Positions 25,793 through 33,042 of a DNA stretch of 64,000 nt are shown in pieces; within the stretch, counting starts at the first letter, position 1, and every line of letters starts with the position of its first letter. A model generated the notes under the pieces. It ran no database searches, was not told the DNA's origin, and was given only the letters and a program-made list of their open reading frames with translations. The position numbers and the translations under genes were made by a program. Location of the stretch: assembly GCF_002939385.1 (NCBI RefSeq), contig NZ_MULI01000020.1, positions 42,508 through 106,507 on the forward strand, read 5' to 3'. This DNA is from Streptomyces sp. MH60 (GTDB taxonomy: Bacteria > Actinomycetota > Actinomycetes > Streptomycetales > Streptomycetaceae).

Positions 25793-27112
25793 TCAGCGGA
25801 CGGGTTCGGCGGCGGGCCGCGGCAGGCCGTAGTGCTCGCGCAGCGTGGTCCCCTCGTACGCGGCGCGGAACAGGCCCCGTCCCCGCAGGACGGGCACCAC
25901 CTGGTCGGCGAAGAGGTCGAAGCCCCCGGTCAGCCAGGGCGGCATGACGTTGAAACCGTCGGCCGCCCCGTGCTCGAACCACTCCTGGAGCTGGTCGGCG
26001 ACCTGTTCGGGTGTCCCGGTCACCACGCGGTGGCCACGGGCGCCCGCGAGACGGTGCAACAACTCGCGCACCGTGGGCTGTTCACGGTCGATGATGTCCA
26101 GGACCAGCCGGAAGCGGCTGCCGTTGCCGCGCTCGCCCCGGGTCTCGATGAGCCGCCGGGGCACGGGACCGTCCAGCTCGGCGGCGCTCAGCTCCAGGCC
26201 CAGCAGGCGCCGCAGCAGCTGGAGCGAGTACTCGGGCTGGGTGAGGTCGTCGAACTCCTGGTGCAACGCCCGTGCCTCCGCCTCGGTCGAACCGATGAAG
26301 GGGCTGATGCCGGGCAGTACGAGCAGCCGGTCCGGGTCGCGGCCGAGCGCCCCGGCCCGCGCCTTGAGGTCGGCGTAGAACTCTTGACCGCCGCGGAGCG
26401 TCTGGTGTGCCGTGAACACGGCCTCGGCGTACGCGGCGGCGAAGGAGCGGCCGTCCTCGGACGATCCCGCCTGGACGTACACCGGGCGGCCCTGCGGGGA
26501 GCGGGGGAGGTTCAGGGGCCCGCGCACCTTCAGCCGGGGGCCCGTGTGGTCGATCTCGTGGATGCGGTCGGTGTCGGCGAACAGGCCGGACTTCTGGTCG
26601 GCGACGAGTGCCTCGTCCTCCCAGCTGTCCCACAGCTTCGTCACCACCTCCACGAACTCCCGGGCGCGTTCGTACCGTTCGGCGTGCACCGGGTGCTCGT
26701 CGAGGCCGAAGTTCCCGGCGGCCTGCGGGGCGCCGGTGGTGACGATGTTCCAGCCGGCCCGGCCCCCGCTGAGGTGGTCGAGGGAGGAGAAGAGCCGGGC
26801 CAGGTTGTACGGCTCCGTGTACGTGGTCGAGGCGGTGGCGATCAGGCCGATGCGTTCGGTGGCCGCGGCGACGGCCGACAGCCAGGTGAACGGTTCGAGC
26901 CGGAAGCGGCTGGCGTAGCGCACGTTGTCCGCCAGGGACGGCCCGTCGGCGAAGAACACGGCGTCGAAGGCGGCCGCTTCCGCCCGCCGGGCGAGGTCCT
27001 GGTAGAAGCCGATGTCCAGGAGGCGTTCCGGGTCGGTGCCGTGGTACCGCCAGGCGGCCTCGTGGTGTCCGCCCGGGTAGACGAACAGGTTCAGACGCAG
27101 TGTCCGGCTCAT
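25793..27112 (-). CDS. FMNH2-dependent monooxygenase (LLM class, NtaA/SnaA/DszA family)
   Basis: A 439-residue flavin-dependent oxygenase of the luciferase-like fold. Characteristic stretches are FDAVFFADGPSLADN, RFRLEPFTWLSAVAAATERIGL, ASTTYTEPYNLARLFSSLDHLS, GRAGWNIVTTGAPQAAGNFG, then GRPVYVQAGSSEDGRSFAA and FNVMPPWLTGGFDLF. This subgroup oxidises sulfones, nitrilotriacetate or sulfonates using reduced flavin from a separate reductase, which is not encoded here. Its ATG overlaps the ATPase stop (ATGA), so it is the last gene of a sulfonate-type ABC operon. Release of sulfite from an organosulfur compound is the likely purpose. Confidence 0.88.
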   Translation of the reverse strand: MSRTLRLNLFVYPGGHHEAAWRYHGTDPERLLDIGFYQDLARRAEAAAFDAVFFADGPSLADNVRYASRFRLEPFTWLSAVAAATERIGLIATASTTYTEPYNLARLFSSLDHLSGGRAGWNIVTTGAPQAAGNFGLDEHPVHAERYERAREFVEVVTKLWDSWEDEALVADQKSGLFADTDRIHEIDHTGPRLKVRGPLNLPRSPQGRPVYVQAGSSEDGRSFAAAYAEAVFTAHQTLRGGQEFYADLKARAGALGRDPDRLLVLPGISPFIGSTEAEARALHQEFDDLTQPEYSLQLLRRLLGLELSAAELDGPVPRRLIETRGERGNGSRFRLVLDIIDREQPTVRELLHRLAGARGHRVVTGTPEQVADQLQEWFEHGAADGFNVMPPWLTGGFDLFADQVVPVLRGRGLFRAAYEGTTLREHYGLPRPAAEPVR

Positions 27113-27885
27113 GCCGCCCTCTCCTCCTCGGCGTTGGTGATGTCCTCGGTGACGTCCACGCCCAGGTGGGCGAGCAGCCGGCCGCGCAGGGCCGCGTACG
27201 CGGTGCCGCCGGGGCCGCGCGGCGCCGGGAGCGCCACGGGAAGGTCGGCCGCGATCCGGCCCCGGTCCAGCACCACGACCCGGTCGGCGAGCGCGATGGC
27301 CTCGTCGACGTCGTGGGTGACGAGCAGCACGGCGGGCCGGTGCCGCTCGCACAGCCGCCGCAGCAGGGTGTGCATCCGCGTGCGGGTCAGCGCGTCCAGC
27401 GCGCCGAACGGCTCGTCCGCGAGGAGCAGTTGCGGCTCGCGCACCAGGGAGCGGGCGAGCGAGACACGCTGCTGTTCGCCGCCCGAGAGCTCCACGGGCC
27501 AGGCCCGTTCGCGCCCGGCGAGCCCGACCTCGGCGAGCGCCTCGCGCCCCCGGTCCCCGGCGAGCGGGCCGGACAGGCCCAGCACGACGTTGTCGAGCAG
27601 CCGCTTCCAGGGCAGCAGCCGTGCGTCCTGGAAGACGACGGACACATGCTCGGGAGCGGTGAGGTCCCCGCTGCCCGCCACCTCGTGGTCGAGTCCGGCC
27701 AGGGCCCGCAGCAGCGTGCTCTTGCCGGAGCCGCTGCGGCCGAGGAGCGCCACGAACTCACCGGCCGCGATGGACAGGTCGAGCCCGTCCAGCACCCTGC
27801 GGTCGCCGAAGGACCGCACCAGGTTCTCGATGCGGACCGCCGCGCGGTCCCCGGTCGTCCTCAGCCCGCCAGCGTGCGCCGCCAT
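27109..27885 (-). CDS. ABC transporter ATP-binding protein, SsuB-like (sulfonate/taurine type)
   Basis: A 258-residue ATPase. Walker A is ALLGRSGSGKST, the Q-loop is VVFQDARLLPWKR, the signature is VELSGGEQQRVSLAR, Walker B is QLLLADEPFGALDALT, and the switch His is in LLVTHDVDEA. The DARLLPW sequence after the Q-loop is typical of the nitrate/sulfonate/taurine subfamily. The start ATG at 27885 lies inside the end of the permease gene (25-bp overlap), and the stop overlaps the monooxygenase start, so all are tightly coupled. It energises uptake of an organic sulfur compound, by inference from neighbours and subfamily. Confidence 0.9.
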   Translation of the reverse strand: MAAHAGGLRTTGDRAAVRIENLVRSFGDRRVLDGLDLSIAAGEFVALLGRSGSGKSTLLRALAGLDHEVAGSGDLTAPEHVSVVFQDARLLPWKRLLDNVVLGLSGPLAGDRGREALAEVGLAGRERAWPVELSGGEQQRVSLARSLVREPQLLLADEPFGALDALTRTRMHTLLRRLCERHRPAVLLVTHDVDEAIALADRVVVLDRGRIAADLPVALPAPRGPGGTAYAALRGRLLAHLGVDVTEDITNAEEERAA

Positions 27886-28718
27886 GACAGGGCCCTCCTC
27901 TCCACGAGCCGTACGAGTGCGTCGGAGGCCAGGCCGAGCAGGCCGTACACGACGAGGCCGACGATGATGACGTCGGTCTGCCCGTACGTCCGCGCAAGCT
28001 CCATCATGTAGCCGATGCCGCTGGTGGCGTTGACCTGCTCCACCACCACCAGGGCCAGCCAGGCCGAGGTCACCGCGAACCGCATGCCGAGCAGGAAGCC
28101 GGGCAGGGCGCCGGGGAGGACGACGTGCCGGACGAAGGCGAACCGGCCCAGGCGTACCGTCTCGGCGAGTTCCGCGTAACGGCTGTCGATGGTGCGCAGC
28201 CCGTTGTGCGTGTGGATGTAGACCGGTACGAGAACACCGAGGGCGATCGTGACGACCTTCATCGTCTCGCCGATGCCGAACCAGAGGATCAGCAGCGGGA
28301 TCAGGGCGAGCGAGGGAATGGACCGCTTGATCTGCACCGGGCCGTCGATCACCGCCTCGCCGACGCGGCTGAGACCGGAGACGAGTGCGAGCACCAGCCC
28401 GGCCGCGACCCCGAACAGCAGGCCCAGAAGGGCGCGTTGGGCGGAGGTGCCGAGGTGGGACTGGAGCTTGCCGCTGTCGACGAGATCGCCGGCGGTAGTG
28501 GCGATGGTCCACGGTGCCGGGAGGCTGCGGACGTCGAAGAGACCGAGTCCCGAGCCCGCCGCCCAGAGGACGAGCAGCAGCACCGGGCCGATCGCCCAGC
28601 CGTACGGGACGGGCCTGCCGGGCCCCGGGCGCCCGCGGCGGGAGTGACGGGGGCGGACCGCGGCCGGTGCGGGCGGCGCCGCCGGCGGTGCCTGCTCGTC
28701 CAGGGTCGTGGCGCTCAT
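27861..28718 (-). CDS. ABC transporter permease, SsuC-like
   Basis: A 285-residue membrane protein with a Pro/Ala/Arg-rich cytoplasmic N-terminus of about 45 residues, followed by six helices. The coupling-helix region EAA-loop reads YAELAETVRLGRFAFVRHVVLPGALPGFL, the diagnostic feature of binding-protein-dependent permeases. KRSIPSLALIPLLILWFGIGE is typical of the SsuC/TauC group. The ATG overlaps the binding-protein stop by 4 bp, and the downstream ATPase gene starts within it. It forms the transmembrane channel of the putative sulfonate importer. Confidence 0.9.
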   Translation of the reverse strand: MSATTLDEQAPPAAPPAPAAVRPRHSRRGRPGPGRPVPYGWAIGPVLLLVLWAAGSGLGLFDVRSLPAPWTIATTAGDLVDSGKLQSHLGTSAQRALLGLLFGVAAGLVLALVSGLSRVGEAVIDGPVQIKRSIPSLALIPLLILWFGIGETMKVVTIALGVLVPVYIHTHNGLRTIDSRYAELAETVRLGRFAFVRHVVLPGALPGFLLGMRFAVTSAWLALVVVEQVNATSGIGYMMELARTYGQTDVIIVGLVVYGLLGLASDALVRLVERRALSWRRTLAG

Positions 28719-29791
28719 GACGGCGTCCCCTCACCGGCGACGGCCCGCGCCGCCACCGCCTCGTAGCGGCGGTCGAAGAGCAGGCCCGCGTCGAACGGTT
28801 CGCGGTCCTGCTCCTCGGCCAGCAGGTCGATGGTCCGCTGCTGCCGGTGGACGGCCTCGGTCCAGTCGGCGGGAAGGTCCGGATGGCCGGCTCGCCGCAC
28901 GAGGTACTCGCCGTCCTCGCGGTCCAGACCCTGGTCCTTCACGTAATAGCCCGCGACCCATTCCTTCGGGTGCCGGTCGATCCATATCTGGGCCCGCGCC
29001 CAGAACTTCACGAGTTCACGGACGGCCGCCGACTTGCGTGCGTCGGCGACGGAGTCGGTCAGCGCCCACAGGTGTGCCGGGTCGTCCCGGAGCCCGTGCC
29101 TGATGGTCGAACCGCCCTCCTTCCCGTAGTTCGCCAGATAGCGCTTGATGTTGACGTCCGCGAGGGGGGCGGCGTCCACCTGGCGGTTGCCCAGCGCGGT
29201 GGGATAGACGTCACCGGTGCTCGCGAGTTCGACCAGCTCGACGTCCTGCTGGGTGAGCCCGGCCTTCTGGAGGATGCGCAGCACCAGCGCGCCCTGGGCC
29301 TGCCCGGGGCTGTAGGCGATCTTCTTCCCGCGCAGGTCCGCGAGGGTCCTGATGCCGGAGCCCGGGGCCGTGCCCAGTTCGTAGATGGGGTTCTTGAGCG
29401 GATCGGTGCGGAACCTCACCGCCACGAGCTTCGTGTCGAGGCCCGTCCAGTGCGCGTTGATCGACGGGATGTCCGCGGCCGAGCAGACGTCGAGCGCGTC
29501 GGCGCGGAAGGCCTCCGAGCACTGGGGGCCGCCGCTGATGTTGGCCCACTTCACCTTGAAGGGCAGTTCGTCGATCTGGCCCGACAGTTCGAGGGCGACC
29601 TTGAGGTCGGGCGCCCCGACCGTGAGCGTGGTGTCGCGGGCGACCGCGGCCGGGATCCGCTCTTTCGAGACGTCCCTGGCGTCCGCCGTGGACCCGGCCC
29701 GGGCCACGCAGGAGGCGAGGGCGAACGGGAGGGCCAGTGCGGCCAGGACGGAACGGCGCCGGAATCCGGACAGGGGTGTGCGAGAGGTCAT
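28715..29791 (-). CDS. ABC transporter substrate-binding lipoprotein, SsuA-like
   Basis: A 358-residue exported lipoprotein. Twin basic residues and a hydrophobic core (FRRRSVLAALALPFALASC) end in the lipobox LASC. The mature part has the NMT1/SsuA-like fold: TLTVGAPDLKVALELSGQ, then CSAADIPSINAHWTG, GIRTLADLRGKKIAYSPGQAQGALVLRILQKAG, and LGNRQVDAAPLADVNIKRYL. It presents the ligand, probably an alkyl or aryl sulfonate/sulfone, to the permease. An in-frame GTG at 29803 exists, but AAGG lies 5-8 bp before the ATG at 29791. It is the first structural gene after a small leader peptide. Confidence 0.88.
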   Translation of the reverse strand: MTSRTPLSGFRRRSVLAALALPFALASCVARAGSTADARDVSKERIPAAVARDTTLTVGAPDLKVALELSGQIDELPFKVKWANISGGPQCSEAFRADALDVCSAADIPSINAHWTGLDTKLVAVRFRTDPLKNPIYELGTAPGSGIRTLADLRGKKIAYSPGQAQGALVLRILQKAGLTQQDVELVELASTGDVYPTALGNRQVDAAPLADVNIKRYLANYGKEGGSTIRHGLRDDPAHLWALTDSVADARKSAAVRELVKFWARAQIWIDRHPKEWVAGYYVKDQGLDREDGEYLVRRAGHPDLPADWTEAVHRQQRTIDLLAEEQDREPFDAGLLFDRRYEAVAARAVAGEGTPS

Positions 29792-29839
29792 GACGGCCTT
29801 CACGGGATACGGGAGAAAGGGGCAGTCGGGCGGTGGGGT

Positions 29840-29914
29840 TCAGCTACACACCGCGGTGGCGACGCGCATCAGATCGATGGCGCGCCGCTTCGTGAACTGC
29901 CGGGATGTCCGCAT
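29840..29914 (-). CDS. Short cysteine-ending leader peptide of the sulfur-uptake operon
   Basis: A 24-codon ORF on the minus strand, ending 48 bp before the binding-protein start at 29791. It begins MRTSRQFTKRRAIDLMR and ends VATAVCS before TGA. Short peptides with this form (basic start, I-D-L-M-R-V-A, Cys as the penultimate residue) recur upstream of sulfur-assimilation genes in Streptomyces, to my memory annotated only as putative leader peptides. A Cys codon just before the stop suggests that ribosome stalling at low charged tRNA-Cys may control the operon. The mechanism is inference; the ORF is read directly. Confidence 0.75.
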   Translation of the reverse strand: MRTSRQFTKRRAIDLMRVATAVCS

Positions 29915-29953
29915 GCCGTGGACGCTAACCAGGGGGTGAAACCCGGTCAAGGG

Positions 29954-29976
29954 CTACCGGAGGGCTCCACCGGTAG
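29954..29976. terminator. Weak hairpin between the leader peptide and the ABC ATPase gene
   Basis: Arms CTACCGG (29954-29960) and CCGGTAG (29970-29976) enclose nine bases. It follows the end of the minus-strand ATPase gene at 30001 and precedes the leader peptide start at 29914, so it may stop the ATPase transcript or be part of the promoter region of the sulfur operon. Confidence 0.4.
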
Positions 29977-30000
29977 TGCAACGACACCTTCGTGGGCGTG

Positions 30001-30840
30001 TCATGTTCCGGAAACGCGGCGGCCCGAGTACGCCGACCAGCGGCCGTCGCGCCGGGCCACCGTGATGTCCCGGCCGAAGCAGGCGGTCAGCAGGGAGTCG
30101 GTCAGGACCTCGTCCACCGCACCCCGGGACAGGATCCGGCCCTCGCGCAGCAGCAGGGCGTGGCTGACGGCCGGGAACAGCTCCTCCAGATGGTGGGTGA
30201 CCGTCACGGTGGCCAGCTGCGGCCTCCCCTCGGCCAGTTGGTGCATCGCCTCGACGAGGTCCTCGCGGGAGGGCAGGTCCAGAGCGTTGAACGGCTCGTC
30301 CAGGAGCAGCAGGGCCGGATCGGCCATCAGCGCCCTGGCGATCAGGACCCGCGCCCGCTGACCGCCCGAGCAGACGCCGTAGGGCCGGTCGGTCAGCTCC
30401 TTGACGCCCAGCTCGGTCAGGAGGTCGCGGGCGCGCAGGCGGACCTCGTCGTCGTATGTGCGCCACAGGGGCTGCACGGTGCCGCTGTGGCCGGTGAGCA
30501 CGACCGCGTGGGCGGTGAGGTCCTGCGGCACCCGCTGGGCGGAGTTGACGTGGCCGATGCGCGCCCGCAGCTCACGGACGTCCACCCGGCCGAGCCGGCT
30601 GCCGAGGACCTCGACCGTGCCCGTGGTGGGGTGCATGAGCGCGCCGAGCAGCCGCAGCAGGGTGGTCTTCCCGGCGCCGTTGGCCCCCAGCAGCGCCCAG
30701 TGTTCGCCCGGCCGGACCGTCCAGTCGACGGCGTCGAGGATCAGCTGGTCGGTCGTGAAGCGGCGCACGCTCACGTCCTGGAGCCGGAGCACGGCCGCCT
30801 CGTGCTCGTCCGTCCGGGAGCTGGCTGTCTGGCCGGTCAT
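30001..30840 (-). CDS. Solitary ABC transporter ATP-binding protein
   Basis: A 279-residue ATPase with a complete motif set: Walker A ALLGANGAGKTT, Q-loop GHVNSAQRVPQ (an unusual tract), signature GVCSGGQRARVLIARAL, Walker B ALLLLDEPFNALD and switch His in VTVTHHLEEL. The N-terminus (VLRLQDVSVRRFTTDQLILDAVDW) and the spacing recall the ModF/YlmA-type ATPases that have no obvious membrane partner. No permease is adjacent on either side. GAAGGAG lies 7 bp upstream of the ATG. A hairpin with CTGGGT/ACCCAG arms lies in the presumed leader. It may serve a distant permease or act in a non-transport role. Confidence 0.85.
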   Translation of the reverse strand: MTGQTASSRTDEHEAAVLRLQDVSVRRFTTDQLILDAVDWTVRPGEHWALLGANGAGKTTLLRLLGALMHPTTGTVEVLGSRLGRVDVRELRARIGHVNSAQRVPQDLTAHAVVLTGHSGTVQPLWRTYDDEVRLRARDLLTELGVKELTDRPYGVCSGGQRARVLIARALMADPALLLLDEPFNALDLPSREDLVEAMHQLAEGRPQLATVTVTHHLEELFPAVSHALLLREGRILSRGAVDEVLTDSLLTACFGRDITVARRDGRWSAYSGRRVSGT

Positions 30841-30868
30841 GCCGTGACTCCTTCGCGCGCGTACACCC

Positions 30869-30885
30869 CTGGGTCGTTCACCCAG
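30869..30885. promoter_or_regulatory. Inverted repeat upstream of the solitary ABC ATPase
   Basis: CTGGGT-CGTTC-ACCCAG lies about 30-45 bp before the minus-strand ATPase start and just downstream of a TAGTGT that could be its -10. It may be an operator or an RNA hairpin. Confidence 0.4.
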
Positions 30886-31055
30886 AACACTAGATGTACT
30901 CGCCACACGCCTGCCGGGCCGTCCGTTCCCCGGACGGTGAGCGGCGGCATCGGGGGCGTCCGCGGCGGCACTCGGGGAGCGGGCGAACGCGGGGGTCCCG
31001 CGGCCGCCTCCGCGGTGGCGGGGCGGGCGCGGGACCGGCGCGGGGGCGGGAGGGA

Positions 31056-31784
31056 TCAGACGCCCGCCACCGACTGGATCCAGGAGCGGTAGGCGGTCAC
31101 GTTGGTGTACGCCGTGGTGCTCTGCCGGTCGCTGGTCGAGGCGACGCCCACCTGGACGCCGCCGGCCGTCATCGGACCGCCGGAGTCGCCGCCCGCGGTG
31201 ATGCCGTCGACGGGCCGGGCACATATCGCCTGGCCGTAGTAGGCGTCGTAGCAGCCCTGGGTGACGCTCACGTTGGCGACCTTGAGGTACTGGGACTGGC
31301 AGTTGATCTCCGAGCCGCAGCGGGAGGTCGCTCCCCAGCCGTAGACCTGCACGGTCTGGCCGACCCGCACCGTGCCCGGCTGCCCGAGCCGCGCGTAGGA
31401 GGCGGAGACGGAGCGGTCGAGCCGGACGAGCGCGAGGTCCGCCGAGGGGCTGGTGACGGTCTGGACGCCGTTCGCCACCGTGCCGCCGGAGCCCTGGTCG
31501 AGGCTGCCGATGCGGAAGGACAGGTTGCCGCCGCTGACGCAGTGCTTGGCGGTGAGGATCCAGGTGGCGGAGATGATGGTCGAGGTGCAGGTCTGGGTGC
31601 CGTTGGAGAACAGCCTGGCCGCCCAGGGGGCGTTCTGCGCGTAGCCGCCGCCGATGATCGGCTGGGGGCCGCCGTCTCCGGGCCGGGGCTCGGCCGCCGA
31701 GGCGGACGGCGCGAGGGTGAGGGCGGACAGCAGCGCGGCCACGAGCGCGGCCAGCAGGGTGGGGACGAGTCTCGTTGTGCGCAA
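31056..31784 (-). CDS. Secreted trypsin-fold serine protease (S1 family)
   Basis: A 242-residue exported protease with signal peptide TTRLVPTLLAALVAALLSAL, cut near ASA-AEP. A short pro-region precedes IIGGGYAQNAPWAA, the expected activation site. The triad is visible: His in ILTAKHCVSG, Asp in SADLALVRLD and Ser in TAGGDSGGPM. The residue at the bottom of the S1 pocket (trypsin Asp189) falls on Ile in DGITAGGDS, so cleavage after Arg/Lys is not expected. The only usable start is TTG at 31784, preceded by GAGGAG at very short spacing. Some Cys pairs of chymotrypsin-like enzymes are kept (TCTSTIISATWILTAKHC). Confidence 0.85.
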   Translation of the reverse strand: MRTTRLVPTLLAALVAALLSALTLAPSASAAEPRPGDGGPQPIIGGGYAQNAPWAARLFSNGTQTCTSTIISATWILTAKHCVSGGNLSFRIGSLDQGSGGTVANGVQTVTSPSADLALVRLDRSVSASYARLGQPGTVRVGQTVQVYGWGATSRCGSEINCQSQYLKVANVSVTQGCYDAYYGQAICARPVDGITAGGDSGGPMTAGGVQVGVASTSDRQSTTAYTNVTAYRSWIQSVAGV

Positions 31785-31884
31785 GGCTCCTCGATTCCGA
31801 CGACACGCGCCTGGGCGCGTGCGGGTGTGTGGGGGGCGCCCACAGCATGTCGGGCCCGGCCGCCGCCCGAACAATCCCGGCTTC

Positions 31885-31903
31885 GCATAACGCGGCGTTA
31901 TGC
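31885..31903. terminator. Inverted repeat between the TauE/SafE gene and the protease gene
   Basis: GCATAACGC-G-GCGTTATGC is symmetric around one base, with partly matching CCCGG/CCGGG flanks that could extend the stem. It lies downstream of the minus-strand TauE/SafE stop (31958) and 100 bp upstream of the protease start, so it may terminate the former or bind a regulator of the latter. Confidence 0.5.
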
Positions 31904-31957
31904 CGGGGGACGGGGCCGGGGCGGCGCACCGCGTTGCGGGGAGCGGTCGGCGAGGTC

Positions 31958-32725
31958 TCAGCGGAGCAGCAGTTGCACCAGGGCGACCGTGCCGACCGTC
32001 ACGACCAGGCCCCGCAGGACCGCGGGACTGAAGCGGCGGCCCACCTTCGCGCCGACGTAGCCGCCGAGGCCCGAGCCGACGGCGAGGAGCCCCACGGCGG
32101 TCCACTCGAAGTCCGCGGCGAAGAGGAAGAAGAGCGCCGCGACGGTGTTGACGACGGCGGCGAGGACGTTCTTGGTCGCGTTGAGCCGCTGCAGGGGTTC
32201 GTCCAGGAGCATGCCCATCAGGGACAGGTAGATGATCCCCTGGGCGGCGGTGAAGTAGCCGCCGTAGACGCTGGCCAGCGTCAGGCCGGTGAAGAGCAGC
32301 GGGCCGCCGTCGCGGCGGGGGGAGGTGCCGTTGCGGGCCCGGCGGCGCTGGACCAGCCGGCCGATCTGCGGCTGGCACGCCACCAGCAGCAGGGCGAGGC
32401 CCACCAGGACCGGCACGATCGTCTCGAAGGCGTCGGCGGGCAGGGTCAGCAGGAGCGTGGCGCCCGCGAGGCCGCCCAGCAGCGCCCCGGACCCGAGTTT
32501 CAGGACGCGCCGACCCTGCCCGCGCAGCTCCTCGCGGTAGCCGATGGCCCCGCTGATGGAGCCGGGGATGAGGCCGAGCGCGTTGGAGACGGTGGCGGTG
32601 ACCGGCGGCAGGCCCGTGGCCAGCAGCACCGGAAAGGTGATCAGCGTGCCGGAGCCCACGACGCTGTTGATGGCACCGGCCCCGACGCCCGCCGTGAACA
32701 CCGCGGCCATGGCCTCCGGTGTCAC
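31958..32725 (-). CDS. TauE/SafE-family (sulfite exporter-like) membrane protein
   Basis: A 255-residue protein with about eight membrane segments in two related halves. The N-half signature GVGAGAINSVVGSGTLITFPVLLATGLPP and the second-half VYGGYFTAAQGIIYLSLMGM carry the glycine-rich motifs of the family. NATKNVLAAVVNTVAALFF is the conserved region between. Members export sulfite, sulfoacetate or other small organic anions. It is not in the sulfonate operon 2 kb away, though the theme is similar. The GTG at 32725 is used; ATG 32710 is another choice with a close GGAGG. Confidence 0.82.
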   Translation of the reverse strand: MTPEAMAAVFTAGVGAGAINSVVGSGTLITFPVLLATGLPPVTATVSNALGLIPGSISGAIGYREELRGQGRRVLKLGSGALLGGLAGATLLLTLPADAFETIVPVLVGLALLLVACQPQIGRLVQRRRARNGTSPRRDGGPLLFTGLTLASVYGGYFTAAQGIIYLSLMGMLLDEPLQRLNATKNVLAAVVNTVAALFFLFAADFEWTAVGLLAVGSGLGGYVGAKVGRRFSPAVLRGLVVTVGTVALVQLLLR

Positions 32726-33042
32726 CCCGTGCCGCCCGGCGCCGGGCCCGTACTCGGCCGGAAGGTGTCTTGTGCATCTTTCACGGGGCCGACTGTACCC
32801 ACCGCCCAGGTCGGCGTGTCCGCCGGTCTCAACCGGTCAGCTGTGGGCACTTCTTGACGTGAATTCAGCTGATCATGCGGTGATACGATCACCGCGTTTG
32901 CGGAGCGGGCGGATGGGTGAAAGACGGCATCCCCGACGTAAGGGGCAGCCCGGGCAGCTACCCCCGGTGCGGGCAGTCCACCGGGCCGCCCGCACGGACG
33001 GGAATTCAGCAAGCCGGCTGTCAGTCGCCTGAAGAGAGTCTT
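32726..33042. promoter_or_regulatory. 317-bp divergent region between TauE/SafE and the conservon
   Basis: No gene is seen here. The region holds a near-perfect TTGACG at 32852, a strong palindrome at 32875-32893 and an AT-richer stretch (GTGAATTCAGCTGATCATG), then about 150 bp of leader before the conservon start at 33043. It must carry promoters for both directions. No -10 could be placed with confidence. Confidence 0.45.
32875..32893. promoter_or_regulatory. 19-bp palindrome upstream of the conservon
   Basis: GCGGTGAT-ACG-ATCACCGC has perfect 8-bp arms around three bases. It sits about 150 bp upstream of cvnA and close to a TTGACG element, so it is a good candidate operator for the conservon promoter. 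Confidence 0.5.
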
